Of a stretch of 64,000 bases of DNA, positions 1 to 10,600 are shown piece after piece. How positions within the stretch are numbered: the first letter of the stretch is position 1; every line of letters begins with the position of its first letter. The DNA is from Monilinia fructicola (Eukaryota; Ascomycota; Leotiomycetes; Helotiales; Sclerotiniaceae), in NCBI GenBank assembly GCA_008692225.1, contig VICG01000002.1, forward strand, positions 2,153,501-2,217,500, written 5' to 3'. The position numbers and the translations under genes are program-made. The notes below the pieces were generated by a model, which searched no databases, had not been told where the DNA came from, and worked only from the letters and a program-made list of their open reading frames with translations.

Positions 1-1255
1 CCTGGAACGCACCCTACATTCTCGGCTTCAGAAGTGTCACCTATGCGCTCGCCGCAGGGAACTGTGCGATTCTCAAGGCTCCCGAATTCTCACCCAAGTG
101 CAGTTGGCACATCTGTGATATCCTTCATAGGGCTGGCTTGCCCAAGGGTGTATTAACGTTCATTGCATTGTCAACTGAAGATGCTTCGCCGAGGACTACA
201 CAGATGATCGAAAGCCCGATTATCAAGAAGGTTAACTTTACGGGTAGTACGAGAATCGGTAGGATCTACGGAGAATTGGCGGGGAAGAATCTCAAGCCTG
301 TTGTATTGGAGTTGGGTGGGAAGGCTAATGTGATCGTGTGGGAAGATGCGGATTTGAAATTGGCCGCTGCGGAGTGTGCGAAGGGGGCTTTCTTACATTC
401 TGGCCAGATCTGTATGAGTACCGAGAGAGTTCTCGTTCATAAGAATGTTGCAGCCGAGTTGTAAGTTTTCTCTTTCCCGTTCTTACTTCCGCGTCCATTC
501 GGTGCGTCCAATCTTCCGGACTGGCAGATTGAATAAAAACGTTGAGAATTTCCGAGACTGGCTTCGTCATCCAAATGATTTCAGCCTCTCACAAGGAAGA
601 TCAATGAATCAAAGACCCATCATTACCGGACTGCAGTCCAGACTATTGGAACACCGTCCTTCCACCTACCCCTTTCCTATATCACCTTCAACCACAAGTA
701 AATGAGCACACCAAAACTAACACCCCGTACAGCGAAGCCGAATTCGCCGCCGCAACGGCACAAATCTTCCCCTCCCTCTCAACCCTCATCAACCCACACG
801 GCGTCAGCAAAAACGCCTCCCTAATCGCCGACTCCCTCTCCAAAGGCGGCTCCATCCTCCACGGTACCGCGCCCCTCCCCGCCTCCGCCCCCACCACCAA
901 GATGTCCCCCGTAATCCTCAAATCCGTCACGCCCTCCATGGCCATCTACCAAGAAGAGGCCTTCGGGCCCACGGTCTCCGTCATCGAGTTCTCCACCGAA
1001 GACGAAGCCCTCCGCATCGCAAACGACACCGAGTACGGCCTCGCGGCCGGCATCTTCACGCGGGACCTGCAGCGGGGGTTGAGGATGGCGAGGGCGATAG
1101 AGAGCGGCGCCGTGCACATCAATGGGCACAATGGGAGCGTGCATGATGAGGCAGCGTTGCCGCATGGGGGGATGAAGAATAGTGGCTTTGGACGGTTTGG
1201 GTCCATGGGGCTGGGGGAATGGGTGAGGACGAAGACGGTCACGTTTATGGATTAG
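1..1255 (+). CDS. NAD(P)-dependent aldehyde dehydrogenase, 3' part (5' end outside window)
   Basis: The frame is open from base 3 and starts inside the family signature PWNAPYILGFRSVTYALA, so the N-terminal part lies outside the window. An intron at 461-732 (GTAAGT...TACAG, 272 bp) joins AAE-F to EAEFAAATAQIF without a frame break, and the stop is at 1253-1255. The glutamate motif LELGGK, the catalytic cysteine in HSGQICMSTERV and the C-terminal EEAFGPTVSVIEF block are all present, so the enzyme oxidises an aldehyde to the acid with NAD(P)+. The salicylaldehyde/vanillin dehydrogenase-like subgroup is my reading of the overall similarity; the substrate cannot be told. It converges with RTC1. 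No indels are seen, unlike genes further right. Confidence 0.9.
461..732 (+). other. Spliceosomal intron of the aldehyde dehydrogenase gene
   Basis: The donor is GTAAGT and the acceptor is TACAG. Removal restores the conserved aldehyde dehydrogenase frame in phase 2. At 272 bp it is long for the introns in this window. Confidence 0.85.
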
Positions 1256-2125
1256 AGATGTTGGCGAGTTTGGGTTTGTGAGCGAGCGAGCGAGCGAGCG
1301 AGCGCGTTTTGTTCCTCATGTAGGGCGTGCTGCGGTGGCGATTGGTGCAGCGTTGGCATCGACGTTCCTACCTGTATTTGATTTGGTGATACCATGTTTA
1401 TGATTCACGGAGCTGGATATTCGATATGTTGATGTTCCGGAATGGTGTATGTATTGCGCAACAATTTTAAAAATGTAAGATTATCTCACAAGACACGATT
1501 GACTCTGTAAGCTCAAGGCCCCCCCTATGCGTGGAAAGCAAAGGATACAATTTCGAAGGATGAAACGCTCTCGTCCCAAGAACCTGGACAAGACAAGAAT
1601 TTTCTACTTGGGAGATTCAACTCTTAAACTTTGGACTTGGTTTGAGGATTTAAGTCCTCTGAACAATTTATCCCCCGTGAACCCCTAAATTCTTGAAAGA
1701 TCAAAATGTATCTGTCAAAACTATGTTGTGTAAAAACTCACGGATAGGTTGCGGTGCAAGTAAGACCTTGATACGCCAAGAGTTCTAGATAACTAGTGAT
1801 ATTTCATGCGCCATATCTACAATGCTCGTCAACATGAAGCTCAATGATATTAACGACTGTAACGCCGCTAACGTGTTCAAGTAGCCCTCCTTATTAATCA
1901 TCTGCTATGCTATTATTGTACAATAATCTATACTAGTGGAACAAAATCTATACATACGTATGTAATGCTAGCCACCTTTGGGTATACCCTAATGACCAAA
2001 CGCCTTCATCTACTATCCCATGCCATGCCATATAATTCAAATATCCAGTCCCACACTCCAGAGTGAACTCTAGATTCCCTTTTCACTATTATAAGTAGCC
2101 GCGCTTAGCTGTGCCTTCTCTGAAA
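1256..2125. other. Intergenic, convergent 3' ends
   Basis: This stretch lies between the stop codons of the converging aldehyde dehydrogenase and RTC1 genes. It holds a (GAGC)n microsatellite at 1281-1304, just after the dehydrogenase stop, and otherwise AT-richer DNA expected to carry both 3' UTRs. No coding region is supported. Confidence 0.6.
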
Positions 2126-5100
2126 TCATTGTGGAATATTCTCTTCACCGGGCGCCAAAACCTTAACACTTTTTCTTCTCTCCACTACAGGCCCACCGAA
2201 ACCCAATGCTACCCTTACTCCTTCTACAGCTCTGCTCTGGCCGACCTCCCTAGCATCCCTCCTAACACTCTTGCCTCTGTCCCACCTACCCAAGCCCCCC
2301 AAGCCCATCCCACCATGACTAGTGCGTTCCTTAACCTCTTTCTCCAACTCTCTCGCCCTCCTTTCCTTTTTCTCCTCCGCCAATTCATCTCTCCATCTGC
2401 CCTCCAAACAAGGATGCATACAACCCTCCAATGGACACATACCTCCACTATACTTCTCACCCGATTTCCATTCATCTCCCGCATCCGCATGCCACTCTCC
2501 CATACAAGCCGTATGTCCTCCATGACCACAGCCTCCACAATACCACCAGGTCTGCGGTCCCTCTAATTCAGGTACGTCGCCCGCATGCTGACAGATCGGA
2601 CATGGCATTATCGGTTTTCTACAACGCGGACATGACCACTCTGAACCAGGGACCAGTGGGTCATTTTCAAGAGGTTTGTTACACTCTGTACAGTAAAAGC
2701 CGACACTGACTTGTTCCTGTGTAGATGCATAGATGGATGGATAAAGTGGAACGCAAAGATTCCGGAGAAGAGTTGACTCATAAAAAAGTTGCATTGTCAT
2801 GAGGCGATGATTGTATTGGCGGAGAATAGCTTCGGCGTGGATTGAATCGATAGTATCGGGAGGAAGAAGGCGTCGAAGGAGTAGAACCATTGCAGATGCA
2901 TTTAGAGCGCCAGTCTGAGTTTCGAACTCGATTGCGCGTTGAACGAGGGTAGCGGGGTTTAGCGGGGGGATGACGAATTCGGTATCATTGTCGTTGGGCC
3001 AAGGGAGGAAATCTGTCTCAATGAGGTTTGGGTCAGAGGAATCGTTTTCGGAGGGTGCTTGAATTGCTATGGGAACAGGTGGGGGTTTGCGCTGTGTGTT
3101 GATTGGTGAAGAGATCCTTGGAGCTGGAACTACTATTTCTGGCAGTTCTTCGGGGATTTTCTCCATCGATTCTTCTGATGGGCGAGAGTTGAGGCTAGAT
3201 GAGGTTTTAGAATGCGAGACGACATTTCCTTCCCAACTAGAGACTCTTTCTCGCAATGATTCATCTCTCCTCGTACTATGAGCATCGCTATCCGAGCCAC
3301 CACCCAAATATTTGGATTGAGAATCATTTGACGTTGAAAACATTTGAAAACTCTCTCCAGAATCATGACGAATAAGTCCCATGCGTTGGGCGTAACTGTT
3401 TTGTTCTGAGTAGTCCAAACGAAGCGGTTGTTTTTTAGATGGAACAAAATCGGCTGCTGGCTTGAAGGCATCCATACCGTAGAAATCATAGCCTTCTATA
3501 CTTGATGTCGTTTGGTCAGAGGTAAGACTTCCAGGTACTGGTACTGGTATTGGCTCACGAATCGTTGAGGTGACGGAAGGTGGAAGTACCAAAGTATCAT
3601 TTTCCACCATTGGTGTTTTTATGGCTTCTGTCATTCCTGCAACCGAATCCTTGACAGGACGTACCAGTGGTGTCGTCATATTCGAAGAACTTTCAACCTC
3701 TTCCGCAATGATTGACCTCACGGCCGGATGAATAGCCACTTCGTTTGAATTGACAGGTCGTTGACTTTTCCGGGGAGTCCTTTCATTCGACTCATCATGT
3801 TCTCCATCAAGGTTTGCAGAGCTGCTGATGCGTTTGTGTTCACCCTCCTTTCGCGAGAGATTCTGCAATCTATACTGGCGGTGGGATTCTGCACGTCTAA
3901 CTAGCAAAAGATCCATCGTGAACCCAAGAAGTCTCCAGGTCTGTGCCAGCCTGTAATATCTGGCCTTCTCGGCACCCTTAGCAAAGTGCTCTATAGTCTC
4001 TGCAATGGTTACGTTTAGAGGAATATTGTTGGACGTTTCATTCGCGTTCTTCGTCATGTATTCCAAATAGCAATCACTCATGTACTGGTACTTCGCACGC
4101 TTTGGCGTTGAAGGAGCATGACCAATTGCCATTATTTGCTGGGGCTTGTATAAACCGGTAATCTGTATAGCGTCTTCTAGGCTCATCACTTTACTATCAG
4201 CTACGCTTGTCGGGTTTGGCGGGGTAGTGCTCAGATTATGCGTTAATCGTCCACTGTGCCGTCTTCGGTGATTTTTTCGTCTCCTTGGACCTAAAAAGCT
4301 GCCGACAACATCTTCCTCGGAGTCACTATGACTAATAGCAAAGGACGGGGGAGTTGGGTGCTGTTGAAAGTTTGAAGACAATTCTGGAGAATTCATAGAA
4401 GGCCTAACTCGTTTGGGTGCCTGTCGTTCCTCGAGAAACATCAAAACATCGCCTGTAGGGGAGAAAGAAAATGTTGATAAGCTCCTACGATCGATAACTT
4501 TGGGCGAAAATGCTACATCTGTTTGTACAAAGTGACCTTCCTTGTCAACGCTCCACAAAAGATCACGAGTGCTCCAAAGGATGCCTGTGGGGGCGCTATT
4601 TGATACCTCGATTTCTTTGAATGGCATGGCCGATCTAGCAATATCCCATAGATGTACCGTCGAAAATTGTGCTCTATTGGCGCCCGTATCATCATAGGAA
4701 ACGGCCACTTGAGCAACTCTTTTGCCCTGGCCTGTGGCTGTCCAACAAGCTGGTCTCCAACAGACATTCGAAATGGGTGCGGGTGTAGTAAAGGAGTATC
4801 TGGGTCTTTGGCCTCTCTCCGATTTTGACATATCCCACACATGGCATTGCTGGTCTTTGCCCCCACTTACAATATGATCCCCATCTGGATGCCATGAAAT
4901 TGAGAAGACAGCACTATGATGAGCGGTAATCTTCATAATTGGAGCATGAGCTTTCCTGAAGTCCCATTTTTGTAAGATTCCAGCATCCGTGGAGCATGCA
5001 AACTCCATGCCATCGGTTGGTGACCATTTGACATCCCTAACAGCATCTGCGTTACATTTGTAGGTAGCCACACTTCGACGCGTTTCGCGCAAATCGAAAC

Positions 5101-5632
5101 ACTTGACCGATCCATCTTGACTGGCTGATAATAACCAATTCCCTTTGAATGAATTGATCGCAAGCTTATGCACCTGTCGGGCGTGTTCCTGGATCCGCGC
5201 AACCTCAAAGCCTTCTCCTCCGGCGCGATTGAGATCATAGACTGTTATTCTTCCATTCCCGCCAGCTGTTATTATTGTGGAGCTGAATTGCGCATGAGAC
5301 CACCGGACGGCCCTGATATTAAGCTGTTCTGCAGTAGCTGCGGCCCCTTCATGTCCTGCTGCATATGAAGATATCGAGGCACGAAGATCAATATCTTCTG
5401 TGATTGTCGATCCTTCTGTTTTAACAATCTTGAACACTTTCGAACCAGCTACAACAGCACGTGAACCATCTGGCGAGCGACCAAGACATGTAAGTGGTGC
5501 ACCTGCTGAATAGAGAGTACCTTGTGAAGCAGACGGTCTGAGTTGGGGTGAGTCAACAACATTGGTGTCAGGAACCTCGACATTAGTTGCAGATTGTCCA
5601 AGCAACTTTCTCATTATCTTCCCTTTATTCAT
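2126..5632 (-). CDS. RTC1: RTC1/WDR24 homologue (Sea2), SEA/GATOR2 complex WD40-RING protein
   Basis: This is one uninterrupted 1168-codon frame. Residues about 60-410 carry WD40 repeats, with GHxx/WD-type units such as VRDVKWSP...STDAGILQKWDF and FSISWHPDGDHIVSGGKDQQCHVWD. A long Ser-rich disordered middle follows. Residues about 979-1080 form a C-terminal zinc domain with paired cysteines (FYCTEC, CPRC, CPIC, WYCGGCGHGGH, CPLEGC). This order is diagnostic of Rtc1/Sea2, known in animals as WDR24. The protein belongs to the GATOR2-like part of the SEA complex at the vacuole, which controls TORC1 in response to amino acids. The tail after the zinc domain is basic and Lys/Glu-rich. The first Met (MNKGKIMRKLLGQ) is taken as the start. 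No frameshift is present in 3.5 kb. Confidence 0.93.
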   Translation of the reverse strand: MNKGKIMRKLLGQSATNVEVPDTNVVDSPQLRPSASQGTLYSAGAPLTCLGRSPDGSRAVVAGSKVFKIVKTEGSTITEDIDLRASISSYAAGHEGAAATAEQLNIRAVRWSHAQFSSTIITAGGNGRITVYDLNRAGGEGFEVARIQEHARQVHKLAINSFKGNWLLSASQDGSVKCFDLRETRRSVATYKCNADAVRDVKWSPTDGMEFACSTDAGILQKWDFRKAHAPIMKITAHHSAVFSISWHPDGDHIVSGGKDQQCHVWDMSKSERGQRPRYSFTTPAPISNVCWRPACWTATGQGKRVAQVAVSYDDTGANRAQFSTVHLWDIARSAMPFKEIEVSNSAPTGILWSTRDLLWSVDKEGHFVQTDVAFSPKVIDRRSLSTFSFSPTGDVLMFLEERQAPKRVRPSMNSPELSSNFQQHPTPPSFAISHSDSEEDVVGSFLGPRRRKNHRRRHSGRLTHNLSTTPPNPTSVADSKVMSLEDAIQITGLYKPQQIMAIGHAPSTPKRAKYQYMSDCYLEYMTKNANETSNNIPLNVTIAETIEHFAKGAEKARYYRLAQTWRLLGFTMDLLLVRRAESHRQYRLQNLSRKEGEHKRISSSANLDGEHDESNERTPRKSQRPVNSNEVAIHPAVRSIIAEEVESSSNMTTPLVRPVKDSVAGMTEAIKTPMVENDTLVLPPSVTSTIREPIPVPVPGSLTSDQTTSSIEGYDFYGMDAFKPAADFVPSKKQPLRLDYSEQNSYAQRMGLIRHDSGESFQMFSTSNDSQSKYLGGGSDSDAHSTRRDESLRERVSSWEGNVVSHSKTSSSLNSRPSEESMEKIPEELPEIVVPAPRISSPINTQRKPPPVPIAIQAPSENDSSDPNLIETDFLPWPNDNDTEFVIPPLNPATLVQRAIEFETQTGALNASAMVLLLRRLLPPDTIDSIHAEAILRQYNHRLMTMQLFYESTLLRNLCVPLYPSIYASTQEQVSVGFYCTECNKPLENDPLVPGSEWSCPRCRKPIMPCPICQHAGDVPELEGPQTWWYCGGCGHGGHTACMGEWHADAGDEWKSGEKYSGGMCPLEGCMHPCLEGRWRDELAEEKKERRARELEKEVKERTSHGGMGLGGLGRWDRGKSVRRDAREVGQSRAVEGVRVALGFGGPVVERRKSVKVLAPGEENIPQ

Positions 5633-6668
5633 ATTTGCAGCTTGTTTGCGCCCTCAAGGAGGAGGCATTCTAATTTCGATCTTAAGCAGCATTTGCGTAA
5701 ATAAACTGATGATGTCTTGGTATTTGATTACCAGGCTTTGGAACGGTGCACCACCAACTAAAATTGCCGGCCGATCTAGGTTAGTTCTAAAAGTTACACC
5801 GCCCGAGAATGATAGAACTAAGGTCACCACCACCAAATCGCTAACGTTCGTTAACCTTACATGGAAACACAAACACGACCTTGGAACACCAACACCAACA
5901 CCAACACCAAACAATGCATCATCTTGAGCATCTTCCCGTATGTCAAATCTTCCGTCTATGCCCGTCTTTGTATCTTTGTATCAGCTTGAAACTAATATTC
6001 ATGAACACAGCAGTAATTGTATCACAAAGACACTGACTCTATTTGTCAATGTCATCCCCATGGCCAATGAATACTTACCTTGCTTTGGCAATATCTCACG
6101 AAAGGGAAACAAGCATATACTAACACAGGATTGATGATTCATTGACTATGGAGAATATGATTTGGGGATGTGTATGTGCATTTTGTCCCCAGATAAATAC
6201 TATTTCTGTTTCTCCTCCTCTTTCTTCTCCTTCCCATTATTTCAACAAATTCCTAGGGGATTATCAGCAATACACTCACTACCCACCTGCTTCCCAATAT
6301 GCTTGAAGTCTTTCAAATTACTGTGGCCAATGTTACAAAGTGGACAGAGCATCTAAGAAGTACTTAAGTGCTCCATGTGCTGCAACAAGATCTTGGTTGC
6401 TCCGCGACAAGTAGAGAACACTTAAAGCATCGAATTGCATCCGATGTTCTCATGGGCTAGTACTAGGAGAAATTACTGATGATTTCGTATATCTGAAGGG
6501 GGGTACCGTTTGGTCCAAAGATACCTTCAATATCTGGGCTCGTGGAGCATTAACCAGGTCCAATCAACTCTAGTTCAGGAAGTCTAGTTGTTGAACATCC
6601 GTGATATTTTGGACTAGTTGTGACGAATGTTCTCATTGCACACACAACAAAGCAAGAATGAGGAATCT
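5633..6668. other. Intergenic, upstream of RTC1
   Basis: This is the presumed 5' UTR and promoter of RTC1. It holds a small (AACACC)n tract at 5885-5911. No coding region is recognised. Confidence 0.5.
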
Positions 6669-6917
6669 TCAATCTATTTCCGTCAGGATGTCGGTCTGAC
6701 AATTGCTATCCCATGTGTTGACAAGTATATCAACATTGTGTGTATCACGAGCTTTGCCACAACACTTGAGAGCAAATGCTCCAGTCAGTACATAGTTGAT
6801 GCCCTCCCTTTGTAGCAGGCTAACGAGAAATAGAGCTGCTGAGATGAGATCGTTAATGTGAAGACCAAATTGGATTCTTTCAATATCATCATCTGAGTCG
6901 TAGGCGACATCGCTAAG
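6669..6917 (-). pseudogene. Nucleotidyltransferase-fold protein remnant
   Basis: Minus-strand translation gives an open stretch of about 83 codons with no start Met. It contains DLISAALFLVSLLQREGINYVLTG, then AFALKCCGKARDTHNVDILV. The pattern (hydrophobic-G-A-F/A-L, about 12 residues, then T-x-D/N-V-D-I-L-V) is the core of the small nucleotidyltransferase fold, in which the acidic pair binds metal. Here the usual first acidic residue is Asn (HNVD), so a key residue may be lost. Stops bound the frame on both sides and I see no further family sequence next to it. It is best read as a decayed gene copy. The fold call rests on this single motif. Confidence 0.4.
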
Positions 6918-8179
6918 TCATTGGTTAAACTTGTTAAAATGATTGGGATCTTTTGAAACGCAAGATGATGATGTAATAGATTGATCCAGGCCATTCCTTC
7001 AAGCTTTGGGTAATGATTGGAGTACAGCAAGTAAATGCGTCAAACTTTGCCTTTTCATACATTCAATCTTCTGGATACCAAGAAGAGACCCTGTTTATCA
7101 TATAAACCAACAGCATCCAGATCTTCAATAACTCCAGGAATCAGGCAGGGCATATGACTATTTCTATTGCTAGGTTGTGAAGAGGGTCAGGCTCTGGCAA
7201 GACCCCATCTCGTTGCCAACAGACAGATCAAATGGTTCTCTGCCTGCTCAACAAATTCTAGCACTTAGTCACTAAGAAACTCCCTATCTGTGCTTCTAGT
7301 GTTACTGCCGAACTGCTATCTGTTGCGGAAATGAGTTCGCTCTTGTGCTCAATTGTATGGCTAAAGACCAGACAACTATCATTATTCCAAATTTTGATGA
7401 ATAATAAGTAATGTAGAATCTTCGTGGAAAGCTATAGGCTTTAGCTTGTATCGTAGGATCTAATTTTTGGGATCATCATGACTGTAAACAGCCACCATAC
7501 ACACTGAGTGACCCATGAAAGGTACACGCGCTCTTACTACATGAGCAACCACAGCCATATATTTACTCGTATTGTCATAATTTGCTGGCTCCAAGCTGAA
7601 GAAAATGGCCTTGCCTGGAATAGATGTTGTTGGATGAGTTCAAGTACATAGAGCCTCAACTCAAGCGGGAATATATTGCAGGTCTGACTTCTACACCCTA
7701 CACATTACCTTTTCGCGGTCATTACGAACCTTCACAGTAAGCAGAAAACTAGGTGGTGGCTCTCATAAGGACCACCTTCCTGTCTTTTCACCTGAGGCAT
7801 AATACAAGCATTTAATCAACCCCTCTTGCAGCGTCTTTTGTATTCCCAAGTCCCAAATGTAATATCGCAATCAATTATGCCCATGAGTTGATGCACTTAT
7901 ATTTTATCAAGCACAAGCTTCATATTCCATTCCGTCTATATTAATGTTTTATACAAAAGCCGACCCCACGATGCGAATTCAGAGGTAGGTAAACGGCTGG
8001 CTCGACCAGCTGCTAAGATAGTGTGGGCAAGGCATCGGAAAACAAGCTCAGAAAGAAGAAATCCAAACTTCGATACCCCTGAAAGGAAAACAAGAAGCGA
8101 TGGTGATCGTTGGTGATCAGCCAAGGAAAAGAAACCTCGGGAAGAACGATGGAGGGTAGAGTCTGGGGGAACAATTAGT
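6918..8179. other. Intergenic, no recognised gene
   Basis: Only short frames full of stops in both strands are seen. It may contain further decayed parts of the nucleotidyltransferase-like element, but I cannot recognise any. Confidence 0.4.
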
Positions 8180-8532
8180 TCTGAAGAAGAGGGTATGGAG
8201 CGGAGAACGCTGGCAGACAAAGCACCACGACAAGAAAACAAGACGCAAAATGCGCCGAGGAAAAGGAACGATTTGATCATAACGCATCCGCGACACAATA
8301 TTCCCAAGGACAAGCTGCGAAAGGACCAAGAGAGAAAGACAAAGATCCAAAGGGAGCTGGAGTTGATTTAGGGAGGGGTAAATCTCGCTTGAGACGGCAA
8401 GCTGCGGCTTTCCTCGCGGAGAAAGAGAAACTCGAAGATGAAAAGGTGTCGATTCGAGAACAGAAGAGGAGTATTCATCTTGCCGGGGAAATATTGAAGG
8501 GGGCACACCGAAAAGGCGAGGGAAACAATTGA
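8180..8532 (+). pseudogene. Unrecognised Lys/Glu-rich coding fragment, two frames
   Basis: Two adjacent plus-strand frames look coding by composition. The first, 8180-8371, contains NDLIITHPRHNIPKDK then a Lys/Arg-rich helix. The second, 8377-8532, contains RRQAAAFLAEKEKLEDEK and SIHLAGEILKGAHRKGEG. Both are strongly charged and predicted helical or coiled-coil. They are offset by one frame, so a single-base indel or a very short lost segment could join them. There is no in-frame upstream start that I can defend and no family I recognise. The minus-strand frames over the same bases are less protein-like. Confidence 0.3.
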
Positions 8533-9660
8533 TCGAGCCGAGGGCTGTATCGGAGGGTATCGTGAAGAAGATGCGAGACTGCACACAAAGCAGTTTTGGA
8601 TCCGACGCATGTCGTTTATCTTTACTGGGTCCACTATCATTATTTCATACCGTCAGTCTAAGCCGTTCTACTGCTCACTAAATTACATAGACTCCCTGAT
8701 TGATGCTTGATTATTGTTCTGACAGGCTGCATGCATGGCAAACAACGTGCTCTCGCGAGCCGTTCTCCCCCATCAATATATTCCGCAGCGCATCCGACGA
8801 ATTTATCGTTCCCAATTTTCGCATGGACTATTGTGATAGTGACTCTCTCAGATAACCCTCTCAAATAACCTTTCCCATATGCCTTTCAAAAGCAGAGCAT
8901 ATCACACAGCTTCCTCAGGACGACAATTCCCATAGTTCCCGCCATTCATCATCATCATCATCATCATCATCATGAGTGTCAAACATCCCATCCCAAGCAA
9001 ATGGCTCTCAAAGACACGCAACAAACGACACACCATATGCATTCCCCGCTCATCAGCACCGACGAGCATCAAAAACACAAGACGAAGCAACAACAACAAC
9101 AAGACACGCCACAAGAACGAACCCCCTTCATACACACCAACGCTACCCCGCGCTCGAGAAGATTCGCCCCGTAAAACTCACGAGCGGCACATCCCGACGT
9201 CATGAAATGCCACCTACCACGACGGCACGGCCACGGGAAGATGCGTCGGGGCGTTGCACTGGTGGATTGGGGAGACGTGGCTTCTTGCCTCGAGAGTGGC
9301 CGGCCTACCGGGCCGTGGATAGCTACAGCGTGGTGCGTGCAGCGAACGGATGTGGCGAGTGTCGGGATGGGCAGCGAGTGTTGGATGGATAGCAGGCAGG
9401 CATGGATTTCTCCTTTGTTCGTGCGGAGCCATGGGCGATTTTACGAGTGAATGATGTGCGATATCCGATGGCCAATGTGCAACATGATGTTTTGTGCTCT
9501 TTGGTTGATGGGGGTGGTGTGTGGGGAGAGGGGGGCCGCAGGGTGAATGTTGATGGATGGATGTCGAGGAGGGGGTGTGGTGGTGTGGGATGTGCGGAGA
9601 GGGGTGAGGAGTGGGATTTAGGAGGGTGGGTTATTGGTGATGTATTCATGGATGATGATA
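8533..9660. other. Intergenic, GC-rich patch with (CAT)n tract
   Basis: It contains a (CAT)n microsatellite at 8945-8974. A GC-richer stretch at about 9180-9640 is open in several frames on both strands because of composition. No frame shows recognisable protein sequence. Confidence 0.4.
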
Positions 9661-10600
9661 TTATCTAATTAATGAGAGACTTAGGTGAATAGTGTGCGGT
9701 GTGCAACAACGAGGGATACGAAGCTATGGATTTGCATTGCGTGCACATAGAGAAGAGGTGGGGTGAATATGAGATGTGCAGGTTAAGGATAGGATGATAT
9801 GCGAGGAATGATGTTCATCCAGATGGAGGGGTATTTGTATTGCAGTGATGCATAGAGGTGAATCTCATATGATATGCAACAGAGATCAACTTTCCCTTCA
9901 CTTGTACATACACAAAATCATAGCCAGATAAATGAATATCCAGATATGCAACCAAGATAGTGCGACGGCATGAAAGGAAAGAGGGAGGCATGACATATCA
10001 ACACTCTCTCCGTACCAGAAATACCGGGAAACTGGGTGAATCTGATGCGATATGCAACACGAGAGATATACTTTCTTAACTGGTGCATGCATGTATTCAT
10101 TCATATGTATGGGTTAATTCTATCAGATATAAGATTACAACAAGTAGGTACATATGGATCTTTTCAGTCGATGTATATATCCATTCATAGATAGATGAAT
10201 CTTATACGAGATGTAATGAGAAGATATACTTCTTCTGATCGACGCCCATATCCTTTCACATGCAGAGGTGAATCTTGTGCGATATGCAACACAAAGATAT
10301 ATTTCCTTGTCTGAGGAATCCATATAATCAATCATGCACATGCAGAGGTGAATCCTATCAGATATGCAACAAGTACCTAGGTAGCTAGCTATACCTAGGT
10401 ACATCTCCCTAGTTGGTATACACACATTCATCCACCTACAGAGGTGAATATAATACGATACGCAACAAGAAGAGATACATCTGCGCCATTGATACACATA
10501 TGCATTCATTCATACATACATACGTACATACATACATACATACATACATGAATCTCACACAACCTCACATACGACAAGTAGCAGCACCTCCCCCCCCAAA
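9661..10600 (+). repeat. Degenerate ~85-bp tandem repeat with GGTGAAT...GATATGCAACA core
   Basis: About eleven diverged units follow each other in the same orientation. The GGTGAAT-like anchor lies near 9683, 9771, 9857, 9932, 10035, 10112, 10193, 10267, 10347, 10442 and 10548, giving spacings of about 74-106 bp. The better units read AGAGGTGAATCT, then about 8 variable bases, then GATATGCAACA, then often an AGATATACTT-like block. Exact GATATGCAACA occurs at 9871-9881, 10050-10060, 10281-10291 and 10361-10371. Other units carry changed cores, for example GTGCAACAA at 9701 and ACGCAACAA at 10460. The variable part between cores often contains CATTCATAYRTA-like sequence. There is no open frame through it and no terminal structures. 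It is an old minisatellite-like array of unknown function. Confidence 0.75.
10511..10549. repeat. (CATA)n microsatellite
   Basis: ATAC/CATA tetranucleotide repeats with one TACG interruption, placed between the last two units of the degenerate tandem array. Confidence 0.85.

Noticed and set aside
2111..2566. Plus-strand frames over the 3' part of RTC1
   Set aside because: They are opposite-strand shadows of an intact, conserved protein.
9661..10600. CRISPR-like array
   Set aside because: Repeats are diverged, spacing varies from about 74 to 106 bp, spacers resemble each other, and the host is a fungus.
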